This document shows, piece by piece, positions 7,362 to 14,140 of a stretch of DNA of 41,020 bases. Under the pieces are notes generated by a model. It worked only from the letters and a program-made list of their open reading frames with translations, had not been told where the DNA came from and ran no database searches. Numbering within the stretch: position 1 is the first letter of the stretch; the number at the start of each line of letters is the position of its first letter. The DNA lies in NCBI GenBank assembly GCA_038202925.1, contig JBBREM010000009.1:1-41020 (forward strand), read 5' to 3'. The position numbers were made by a program, and so were the translations under genes. The stretch is from JAEVZK01 sp038202925. Its GTDB lineage: Bacteria > Armatimonadota > Fimbriimonadia > Fimbriimonadales > Fimbriimonadaceae.

Positions 7362-7617
7362 TATGGGAACGCGGGGCCGCGGGCGAAGGTCAGCTAACCA
7401 CGGCTCAGGGCAACTTGGCCGAGCGATCAGCGAACCCCTACCCTAGGGCCGAATCCACGGCGAGACCCGCCAAAGAGAGGGACGATGGGTTGATGGGGCA
7501 AACGCCCGCCCAGCCAAGCCGCCATCGACGCGAGGCTCTCGGGATAACCGGGGGAGGATGGTCGAACAAAAACGCGGCCTACATACGGGATAGCCCCGAG
7601 TCGATCGGGGCTTTTCT
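7362..7617 (+). ncRNA. Candidate structured RNA ending in an intrinsic terminator
   Basis: About 250 bases between the GNAT gene and gpsA hold no convincing reading frame but have clear RNA structure on the plus strand. An outer helix GGCCGCG/CGCGGCC (7375-7381 with 7573-7579) encloses the region. Inside is a hairpin closed by CGATGG/CCATCG (7483-7488 with 7522-7527) and tipped by GGGC-AAAC-GCCC (7496-7507). A further CUCUC/GGGAG arm lies at about 7536-7557. It ends in an intrinsic terminator at 7592-7617. I could not match it to RNase P RNA, tmRNA, SRP RNA or a known riboswitch: the universal RNase P GAGGAAAGUC core is absent and the length is too short. Existence is moderately supported; identity is unknown. 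Confidence 0.5.
7592..7617 (+). terminator. Intrinsic terminator of the candidate RNA
   Basis: The stem AGCCCCGA / TCGGGGCT (8 bp, 5-base loop GTCGA) is followed by TTTCTGTG on the plus strand. It is a classic rho-independent terminator and shows that a transcript ends here, although no plus-strand CDS precedes it after 7350. Confidence 0.75.
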
Positions 7618-7619
7618 GT

Positions 7620-7770
7620 GAATTTGGAATTTGGAATTTGGAACTTGGAATGGGTCTCGGATGTTAGCGCCTGTCGAATCGACCAATCTAAGGGCCAAAT
7701 TCCAAAACTCCAAATTCCAAAACTCCATATTCCAAATTCCAAATTCCAATTCCCCAACTCCCCAACTCCC
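7620..7770. repeat. Heptamer repeat patch with inverted arms
   Basis: The left arm (7620-7654) is (GAATTTG)3-4 with variants. The right arm (about 7695-7770) is the inverse, repeated CCAAATT with CCAAAACT and CCCCAACT variants. The arms could pair into a long hairpin between the candidate RNA and the 3' end of gpsA, perhaps separating the two convergent transcripts. No coding potential is seen. A different 7-base array is at 40952-41020. Confidence 0.8.
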
Positions 7771-8766
7771 TCACCCCCCGATCACCGACCTCAGCCCCTC
7801 CTCCGGCGTCGACCGCTCCATCAGCAGTCCGACGCCCTCGACCGGCTTCAGTTCACCCTTGAGCACCGCGCGTATGGCATCCATCACCGGGGTCGCAACC
7901 CCCAGTTGCTGAGCCAGCAGATGCGCGCCTTCGCTGGTGGAGACGCCCTCGGCGACGTGACCAAGCTGCGCCAGCACCTCACCGAGCGTCTTGCCCTCTC
8001 CCAGCGCGCGGCCAACCCGGTAGTTGCGCGACAGCGGGCTTGTCGCCGTCGCAAACAGATCGCCAACCCCAGCAATGCCCATGAAGGTCTCCGCGCGAGC
8101 CCCCCGGGCGACCCCGAGCAGGGTCATCTCGCGCAAGCCACGCGCTACCAGCGCGCCCTTGGTATTGTCGCCAAACCCAAGGCCGTCCGAGATCCCCGCC
8201 GCCAACGCGACCACGTTCTTGAGCGCGCCAGCCATCTGAATCCCGATGCAGTCGTCGGTGATGTATACGCGGAACGTGCGGCACTTGAAAGCCCCCTGCA
8301 CGATGGCGGCGTCCTCTTGATCCTCAAACGCCGTAACTGCGGCTGTGGGTATACCCCGGACGATCTCGACGGCCAAGTTCGGGCCGCTGATCGCGCCCAC
8401 CCGAGCATTCGGCAGCACCTCGCGCACAACCTCAGTCAGCAGCTTGCCCGAATCGATCTCAAGGCCCTTCGAGGCAATGACGATCAAGGGCTTCTCGCCC
8501 CGAATATGCGGTGACGCAAGACGAACCGCCCCCGAAGGCACCGCGACGACCGTGAGCTCAGCCTCCACCCCATCGCCCGTAAGAGCGAACCGCACTTCCT
8601 CAGGAATGGCGAATCCGGAAAGAAACAGGGTGTTCTCGCGATCCCGCGCAAGAACGTCGCGCTCCTCTGGCGTGTGGCAAAACAGCGTCACCGCGTGGCC
8701 GTTGCGCGCGAGCAGAATCGTCAGGGCGGTGCCCCATGCTCCTGCTCCGACGACCGCGATCTGCAT
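7771..8766 (-). CDS. gpsA: Glycerol-3-phosphate dehydrogenase [NAD(P)+]
   Basis: A 331-residue protein that makes sn-glycerol 3-phosphate from dihydroxyacetone phosphate for phospholipid synthesis. The N-terminus has the dinucleotide loop GAGAWG (7-12). ASKGLE (98-103), SGPN (127-130) and the catalytic-lysine region MAGALKNVVALAAGISDGLG with Lys183 follow, then GDNTKGALVARGLREM; all are diagnostic of GpsA. The length matches the family. It diverges from hslU across only 47 bases, so the two promoters overlap or abut. The 3' end runs into the heptamer repeat patch. Confidence 0.96.
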   Translation of the reverse strand: MQIAVVGAGAWGTALTILLARNGHAVTLFCHTPEERDVLARDRENTLFLSGFAIPEEVRFALTGDGVEAELTVVAVPSGAVRLASPHIRGEKPLIVIASKGLEIDSGKLLTEVVREVLPNARVGAISGPNLAVEIVRGIPTAAVTAFEDQEDAAIVQGAFKCRTFRVYITDDCIGIQMAGALKNVVALAAGISDGLGFGDNTKGALVARGLREMTLLGVARGARAETFMGIAGVGDLFATATSPLSRNYRVGRALGEGKTLGEVLAQLGHVAEGVSTSEGAHLLAQQLGVATPVMDAIRAVLKGELKPVEGVGLLMERSTPEEGLRSVIGG

Positions 8767-8813
8767 CGGCCTATTTTAACGCGAAGCGCAGCCGGTATCG
8801 TGAAGCTATATCC

Positions 8814-10259
8814 ATGACCCTTCCCATCGAGGAGCTCACGCCTAAGCAAATCGTCGCCGAGCTAGACAAATATATCGTTGGCCAGGTGGCGGCCAAGCGC
8901 GCCGTTGCCGTGGCGCTCCGCAACCGTTTCCGCCGGCAGCAGCTTCCCCAGGAGGAGCGTGACGACATCCTGCCGAAGAACATCCTGATGATCGGCCCAA
9001 CGGGAGTGGGGAAGACGGAGATTGCCCGCCGCCTCGCCCAGCTTGCCCGCGCGCCCTTCGTGAAGGTCGAAGCGACCAAGTTCACCGAAGTGGGCTATGT
9101 CGGGCGCGACGTCGAGTCGATGATCCGCGATCTCGTCGGCATCGCCATGAGGCTGGTCGAGAGAGAGCGTATTGAAGCAGTCCGACCTCAGGCCGAGAGG
9201 CATGTGAACGAGCGAATCGCCGATCTGCTCGATTTCGACCGCCCGCGCCGCAAGAAGAAGGTTCAGACCGTGCCGTTCGACAACGAGATCGTCCGGCGCG
9301 CCTACGAGATGTTCGGCCAGAAGATGGAGGACACCTATCCCGAGGAGGTCGAAGTCGAGGAGGAAGAGGACGAGAAGGAGCGCGAGAAGCGGCGTCGCAG
9401 GCTGCTGAAGGAACTCGCTTCGGGCAAGCTCGACGACCGGGAAATCGAAATCGAAACAGAGGAGCCGAGCAACCCGTTCGTTCAGGTCTTCACTCCGCAG
9501 GGCATGGAGGAAATGGGTCTCGACAACAACGCGATGGGCGCGTTCCCATCCCGCCGAAGCAGCCGGCGCGTGACAGTCGGCGAGGCGAAGGAGATATTGT
9601 TCGAGGACGAGGCGCGCAAGATGGTCGACCAATCGGCGATTCGGCGCGACGCTGTCCACCGCACCGAGCAGACCGGCATCATCTTCCTCGACGAGCTGGA
9701 CAAAGTCGCGAGCAAGGGAAGCGGAGGCGCCGGTCCCGACGTCAGCCGCGAGGGTGTGCAGCGAGACCTGCTGCCCATCATCGAGGGCTCCACCGTGGCG
9801 ACCAAACACGGGCCGGTCAGGACGGACCACATCCTGTTCGTCGCCGCCGGGGCATTTCACACCGCGAAGCCGAGCGATCTCATCCCGGAACTACAAGGCC
9901 GCCTTCCAATTCGCGTCGAGTTGGAAAGCCTGACCGAAGACGACTTCAGGCGCATCCTGCGCGAGCCAAAGAACGCCTTGACCAAACAGTATGAGAAGCT
10001 GCTCGCTGTCGATGGGGTTACCGTGACCTTCACCGACGATGCGCTCGACGAAATCGCGCGCGTTGCCGCCGAGGTCAACGCGAAAACTGAGAATATTGGC
10101 GCTCGAAGACTGCACACGGTTATGGAAAAGCTCTTAGAGACAGTCCTGTTCGAGGCGCCGGATATTCAATCCAAAGTTATTGAGTTCAATCGAACCGAGG
10201 TTTCCAACCGTCTTAGCGAATTAGCTAGCGATGTCGACCTAAGTCGGTATATCCTGTAG
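8814..10259 (+). CDS. hslU: HslU ATPase subunit of the HslUV protease
   Basis: A 481-residue AAA+ unfoldase. Walker A GPTGVGKT (61-68), pore loop GYVG (94-97), Walker B GIIFLDEL (288-295), the GPDVSREGVQRDLLP block, sensor region ELQGRLPIRVEL, and a C-terminus DLSRYIL that matches the tail that docks into HslV. The intermediate I-domain (about 110-245) is longer than in E. coli HslU, with an acidic/basic coiled region at 177-200. The start at 8814 matches the family N-terminus (PIEELTPKQIVAELDKYIVGQ). No hslV lies next to it, although the intact C-terminal tail implies that the cell has one. Confidence 0.96.
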   Translation: MTLPIEELTPKQIVAELDKYIVGQVAAKRAVAVALRNRFRRQQLPQEERDDILPKNILMIGPTGVGKTEIARRLAQLARAPFVKVEATKFTEVGYVGRDVESMIRDLVGIAMRLVERERIEAVRPQAERHVNERIADLLDFDRPRRKKKVQTVPFDNEIVRRAYEMFGQKMEDTYPEEVEVEEEEDEKEREKRRRRLLKELASGKLDDREIEIETEEPSNPFVQVFTPQGMEEMGLDNNAMGAFPSRRSSRRVTVGEAKEILFEDEARKMVDQSAIRRDAVHRTEQTGIIFLDELDKVASKGSGGAGPDVSREGVQRDLLPIIEGSTVATKHGPVRTDHILFVAAGAFHTAKPSDLIPELQGRLPIRVELESLTEDDFRRILREPKNALTKQYEKLLAVDGVTVTFTDDALDEIARVAAEVNAKTENIGARRLHTVMEKLLETVLFEAPDIQSKVIEFNRTEVSNRLSELASDVDLSRYIL

Positions 10260-10308
10260 CAGCGACCCAACAATTGTGCGGATATGCGCAAGTTGCAAAG
10301 AGGCAAGG

Positions 10309-11778
10309 ATGCACAAAGGGGGAGTTATGGCACTACCTTGGATTGGAATCGCGGCCGCGAGCACGATGCTCATCGCGCCGGTTCAGACTTCGTTATTCAC
10401 CGCTAAAGAGCGCGAGGCCGTCGTTCGGTTTTGGAACGAGCCAGGCCGATATGATACGCGTCTGCCCGACGAGGCCGAGCGCAACGGTCCATATCAGGTG
10501 CGCCTGACCACGGCGGGTTCGATCTGGCTGCGTGAATACAACAAGCGCCGCGGGATGGGCAAGGTCGCGCCCACCGCCACCGCCCAGCCTCAGAACGAGC
10601 AGCAACGCGACTGGCAGCATTGGATCGACGCGAAGATCGAATGGGATCGCTGGCAGGCGATGCAGGCCGCCGAGGAATCCAACCGCAAGGTAATCGAACA
10701 TGCGACCAAGTTCGATGATCGCAATCTGCCTAAGTCCGGACCCGATGATCCAGGCGAAGCTCCGGCCGAGCTCGCCGCATTCGCCGGCGAACCGCCCGCC
10801 TTCGCCGAGGCGGTGGTGCCGATGCTCCACTCCATTAGCTTTCCGGATGGGATGGTCGTCGCTTTTACCGACAACCGCAAGATGCGCAAGAACTACGCCT
10901 ACTACCGATTCGAAAAAGGTGTGGCGAGCGAGGGCACGGCGGTTAAAGATATGCCGCGCGCGAAGCTCGATCATCTGTTCGATCTGGCCGGAGTCTCCGT
11001 GAAGGATGCGCGGGTCATGAAGTCGGTCTCAATCCTCGAAGGCGGCTTCGACGCGATCAACACCTATGACACCGGCTATGTCTCAGTAGGATTTATCCAG
11101 TTTGCGTGTTTGAAAGATGGCGGAAACTCGCTAGGCGCGATGCTCGCGCAGTACAAGCACGACGACCCGCAGCATTTCCAGACGGACTTCCACCGGTACG
11201 GCATCGATGTGACGGATCAGGAGAAGCTCGCCTGCGTCGATCCCGCGACCGGATCGGAGCTAAGCGGAGAAGCTGCGGCGCGCAAGCTGATCGAGGATCG
11301 CCGGCTCATCGCCGTGTTCCAGTACGACGGCCTCAAGAGCGACGCCTACAACGCAATGCAAATCAAAGCGGCGATGGCGCAGTTCTATCCGGCAGACGAT
11401 CACGTCACCCTGAACGTGAATGGGTCCGGCTTAAGCGTCCGCGTCGGCGATGTCGTTCGCTCCGAAGCCGGGCTGGCAACGCTGATGGACCGCAAGGTGA
11501 ATACGGGCCACCTCGATCCGCTTCAGTACGTGCTGCAGCAATACATCGACGCGAACGAGGTGTCAAGCGTGGACGACCTTGCCCGATACGAGTACGACAT
11601 CGTGACGTCGCTCCGGTATCGCAAGGATTATCTCGCGGATTCCAGCCTTACTCAGCCGACGCGCGGCGCGCGGTCGAGGCCCCTGCCCTCGCGCTCAGGC
11701 GGCCGGTTCGGTCGCGCCGGGATCGGGGGGAAGAAGGGCTCTGGCCGAAGCGGCCATAAGACTTCTCGTAATCCGTAA
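10309..11778 (+). CDS. Exported protein with lysozyme-like domain
   Basis: About 489 residues if started at 10309, where AGAGG lies 5 bases upstream; ATGs at 10276 and 10327 are alternatives. The signal peptide is MALPWIGIAAASTMLIAPVQ. The central part has VSILEGGFDAINTYDTGYVS followed by VGFIQF, a pattern like the catalytic-Glu region of lysozyme/transglycosylase-type folds (Glu at about residue 244). An extracellular cell-wall or polysaccharide hydrolase is therefore plausible but not proven. The last 40 residues are Arg/Ser/Gly-rich and overlap the convergent gene by 131 bases. It begins 50 bases after hslU and may be co-transcribed. Confidence 0.6.
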   Translation: MHKGGVMALPWIGIAAASTMLIAPVQTSLFTAKEREAVVRFWNEPGRYDTRLPDEAERNGPYQVRLTTAGSIWLREYNKRRGMGKVAPTATAQPQNEQQRDWQHWIDAKIEWDRWQAMQAAEESNRKVIEHATKFDDRNLPKSGPDDPGEAPAELAAFAGEPPAFAEAVVPMLHSISFPDGMVVAFTDNRKMRKNYAYYRFEKGVASEGTAVKDMPRAKLDHLFDLAGVSVKDARVMKSVSILEGGFDAINTYDTGYVSVGFIQFACLKDGGNSLGAMLAQYKHDDPQHFQTDFHRYGIDVTDQEKLACVDPATGSELSGEAAARKLIEDRRLIAVFQYDGLKSDAYNAMQIKAAMAQFYPADDHVTLNVNGSGLSVRVGDVVRSEAGLATLMDRKVNTGHLDPLQYVLQQYIDANEVSSVDDLARYEYDIVTSLRYRKDYLADSSLTQPTRGARSRPLPSRSGGRFGRAGIGGKKGSGRSGHKTSRNP

Positions 11779-12208
11779 GCACCTTCTCCGAGTCGCTCGA
11801 AATCGTTCTCCCGGCCTTGCTGACGCTCCAGGAGACGAGCTTGATCTCGCTCAACCGCCACCCGTCGCCGCTCGCGACCCAGGTGTGCAGCTCTCGCTGG
11901 ACGATGTCGCTCGATCCGTGCTTGAAGGCGAATCGCACGTCCGTCTTCGCCTCGCCGGCGAGCGTGTCGGCGCTCTCGATTTCGGCTTTAGCTCCGGGAT
12001 GCAGGATCGAGCTCAGGGAGACGAGCTTCTTCTTGTCGAGCCCGCGCACGACCAGTGATCCTTGAGCCGCGGATAGTATCGCCTCGCGAGTCCATCCGGC
12101 CTTGTCGAGCTTAGCGTAGATGGGCTCGAATTCCTGCCGAACCGCCGGATCTTCGGCGTGCGCGGCACCGAGGGTAGCGAGCGCGATGAGAGCGAGAAAC
12201 GGCTTCAT
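11648..12208 (-). CDS. Exported NTF2-like (SnoaL-type) protein
   Basis: A 186-residue protein from the ATG at 12208, which gives signal peptide MKPFLALIALATLGAAHAED. The body (about 20-150) shows the NTF2-like order of a helical start (EFEPIYAKLDKAGWTREAIL), a KKLVSLSSILHPGAKAEI segment and later strands (ELHTWVASGDGWRLSEIKLV), as in SnoaL-type stress or calcium-binding proteins. The C-terminal 40 residues are Arg/Ser-rich and lie antisense to the end of the neighbouring lysozyme-like gene. The function is unknown. Confidence 0.55.
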   Translation of the reverse strand: MKPFLALIALATLGAAHAEDPAVRQEFEPIYAKLDKAGWTREAILSAAQGSLVVRGLDKKKLVSLSSILHPGAKAEIESADTLAGEAKTDVRFAFKHGSSDIVQRELHTWVASGDGWRLSEIKLVSWSVSKAGRTISSDSEKVLTDYEKSYGRFGQSPSSPRSRRDRTGRLSARAGASTARRASAE

Positions 12209-12353
12209 GTCGCAGTTCAAGTGCAAGTCGCGTGCCAGCTGTGCATTGCGCAACCTGAGCGAAGCCGAAGGATCTCGGTATTCAGGCGGCGCTACCGTGC
12301 GGCGAGCATTTCTTGAACCACAGAGAGCACGGAGAACACGGAGAACATGAAGC
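12209..12353. repeat. Intergenic repeat fragments
   Basis: This stretch has no gene. It holds a partial copy of the dispersed repeat (CCTGAGCGAAGCCGAAGGATCT at about 12253-12274) and a purine-rich unit, AACCACAGAGAGCACGGAGA followed by ACACGGAGAACA (about 12314-12346). A related unit, AACCACAGGGGCCACAGAGC, appears at about 12417. Both are non-coding intergenic repeat types. Confidence 0.6.
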
Positions 12354-12497
12354 CGTCATCCTGAGCGAAGTCGAAGGACCGCCGCATTCACGCGGACCTG
12401 ATAGATGAGAATCTCTGAACCACAGGGGCCACAGAGCAACACGGAACCCGTCTCCTGGACTCCAATCTTCGCAGGCTCGATTTTCGCTCAGGATGAC
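12354..12497. repeat. Second copy of the dispersed repeat, with inverted ends
   Basis: The left end is GTCATCCTGAGCGAAGTCGA and the right end is TCGCTCAGGATGAC, an inverted match. The core contains a second AACCACAG...CACAGAG unit. The right end reaches into the C-terminus of the DUF2784-like gene and supplies its last codons and stop (ends at 12488). Confidence 0.75.
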
Positions 12498-12907
12498 GGA
12501 TCAGCCGCGACAAATCTGACGCGCCGATCTCTCAAGTTCAGAATCACGGATGCAACCGTAGTGCATGCGAAGACGCCCCCACTCACCATGGTCGTGAGCC
12601 CCACGTCCGGCCGCCAGCCGGTCAGGCTTTCGACCAAGAATTGCACATACGACTCGGCGTGTACGGGCGAACCCATCGCGGCGCGCATTTTCCATTGCAG
12701 GTCCGTGCACAGGCAATATCCAAAGCCAAACCAGAAGCCCAAGACAACCCAGGAGGCTAAGGTCAGACCCGCGCAGGCTAGGTGCAAACGCCGAGTGCGC
12801 CGCCACATCCAGCCCGTGCAATTGAAGAGGATGAGTCCGGTATGGAAGACGATCAGAAGCCGGTCCGCCAGCAGAAGCAGGGCTCTAGTTTCCGCTCCGA
12901 CCGCCAC
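12488..12907 (-). CDS. DUF2784-like four-helix membrane protein
   Basis: A 139-residue protein with start codon GTG at 12907 and no good ribosome site. It shows about four membrane segments and the family-like motifs FNCTGWMWRRTRRLHLACAG and WVVLGFWFGFGYCLCTDLQW, which fit DUF2784, a family of small bacterial membrane proteins of unknown function. The last residues and the stop (DPSS, TGA) are provided by the end of a dispersed repeat, so the original C-terminus may have been different. It diverges from sbcD. Confidence 0.65.
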   Translation of the reverse strand: MAVGAETRALLLLADRLLIVFHTGLILFNCTGWMWRRTRRLHLACAGLTLASWVVLGFWFGFGYCLCTDLQWKMRAAMGSPVHAESYVQFLVESLTGWRPDVGLTTMVSGGVFACTTVASVILNLRDRRVRFVAADPSS

Positions 12908-12908
12908 T

Positions 12909-12917
12909 GTGGATAAC
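12909..12917 (-). promoter_or_regulatory. Perfect DnaA-box sequence
   Basis: TTATCCACA on the minus strand, just before the GTG start of the DUF2784-like gene and about 100 bases upstream of sbcD. It is one of two perfect copies in the window, both next to intergenic starts. It could influence the divergent promoters or be chance. Confidence 0.35.
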
Positions 12918-12931
12918 TGAACGCGGCCTAG

Positions 12932-13010
12932 TTTCCTGGGCCTTCGTCTGGAAATCGATACTCAATTTCCTAGGCCATCTCTTGGAAATTAACGTAGACG
13001 CATGTATAGT
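12932..13010 (+). promoter_or_regulatory. sbcDC promoter with two TTTCC-N13-GGAAA operators
   Basis: Two palindromes of identical spacing lie 34 bases apart: TTTCC-N13-GGAAA at 12932-12954 and 12966-12988. A sigma70-type promoter is visible: -35 TTGGAA (12982-12987), a 17-base spacer and -10 TATAGT (13005-13010). The second palindrome covers the -35 box, so a bound protein would block transcription. Transcription would begin about 7 bases after the -10, only a base or two before the sbcD ATG at 13019, so the mRNA may be leaderless. A damage-response repressor such as LexA is a candidate; that is inference. Confidence 0.65.
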
Positions 13011-13018
13011 TAAATAGG

Positions 13019-14140
13019 ATGAAGCTCGCCCACCTCAGTGATACGCATCTCGGCTACTACGCCTACGGCAAAACGGCGGCGGGGCGGCAGAATCAGCGAG
13101 AGGTCGACGTGTGCGCCACCTTCCAGCGCTGCCTCGATGGGATCCTCGAGCGCGACCCCGATCTCGTCATTCATAGCGGCGACTTCTTCCACGTCACGCG
13201 GCCATCCAACTACTCGCTGATCTGGGCTTACAAAGCCATTACTCGCTTCCAAGCAAGGCGCGGCGGGCGGCCCTTCGTGATCATCGCTGGGAACCACGAC
13301 ACGCCGCAACACGCGGAGGCCGTGAACATTCTGCGCCTCTTCGACGACATCGACGGCGTGCGCGTGGAGACCGATGCGACGCGCTTGGTCGAGCTTGGCG
13401 AAACCAGCGTGCTGTGCGTTCCGCACAAGAGCCTGAGTGCGGGTGAGAACGTCTCGTGGGCGAGGCCGGTCGGCGCACACCATGCGATCCTAACCTTGCA
13501 TGGGATGGCCGACCGCGCCGAGCTGGATCACTTCGACTTCGAGCTGAAGGAGACCCGGCCCGACGACTGGACGTATGTAGCCCTCGGAGACTGGCATGTG
13601 CACCAGCCTTACGGGCGCAACATCTGCTACGCGGGCTCGACCGACTTCACCGAGCCGGACATATGGGGAGCATGCGGGCGGCCCAAGGGATGGGTGTACT
13701 TTGACTCGGAGATCGGGCAGCTTGAGCATGTGTCTTTGGCGACGCGGCGCGTGATTGACCTTCCCCCGATCGATGCCGATGACCTGACGACGGAGCAGCT
13801 CGGCGAACATCTGGTGGCGAACGCAACGTGGGACGACGACGACTTGCCCGTGGTGCGCCAGCGCGTTCGCAACGTCAGGTACGGGCTCGAATGGCCCCTC
13901 CCCACGGAGCGTTCGATCGCAGCGCGAGCGCTGTTTTACAAGGTTGAAAAGATAAGAGTGAGCGAGATGCCCACTCTGCTCTCGGGCTCGACCCAAGCAG
14001 CGAGCCTTGAAACCTGCTGGGGAAATCACATCGACGCGAGTCCGTTCGGCGCGGCGATCGACAAGACGAATCTGAAGCAGCTAGGGCTCGATCTCTTGCA
14101 GGAGGTGGCGGAAGATGAAACTGCTCCGGTTGAAGCTTGA
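13019..14140 (+). CDS. sbcD: SbcD nuclease subunit (Mre11-type)
   Basis: A 373-residue metallophosphoesterase that partners SbcC in processing hairpins and blocked DNA ends. Metal-site motifs in order: SDTHLG (Asp8, His10), SGDFFH (Asp55), AGNHDTP (Asn92, His93), then LGDWHVHQ for the late His ligands. The C-terminal capping region is as expected. The end overlaps sbcC by 26 bases in another frame, so the two are translationally coupled. There is no good ribosome site before the ATG, in line with a leaderless transcript. Confidence 0.93.
   Translation: MKLAHLSDTHLGYYAYGKTAAGRQNQREVDVCATFQRCLDGILERDPDLVIHSGDFFHVTRPSNYSLIWAYKAITRFQARRGGRPFVIIAGNHDTPQHAEAVNILRLFDDIDGVRVETDATRLVELGETSVLCVPHKSLSAGENVSWARPVGAHHAILTLHGMADRAELDHFDFELKETRPDDWTYVALGDWHVHQPYGRNICYAGSTDFTEPDIWGACGRPKGWVYFDSEIGQLEHVSLATRRVIDLPPIDADDLTTEQLGEHLVANATWDDDDLPVVRQRVRNVRYGLEWPLPTERSIAARALFYKVEKIRVSEMPTLLSGSTQAASLETCWGNHIDASPFGAAIDKTNLKQLGLDLLQEVAEDETAPVEA

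Noticed and set aside
7388..7400. Cyclic di-AMP (ydaO) riboswitch, from UCAGCUAACC
   Set aside because: The 5' half of the consensus (GGGGGAACC..GGGGUGAAUC) is absent, the motif is at the wrong end of the RNA and no regulated gene follows.
7362..7617. RNase P RNA
   Set aside because: A 3' segment resembles ACAGAA..CGGCUUAC, but the near-universal GAGGAAAGUCCGGGC core is missing and the length is about 100 bases too short.
7256..7621. 121-codon plus-strand frame across the candidate RNA
   Set aside because: It overlaps the GNAT gene in another frame and runs through the terminator; composition is not protein-like.
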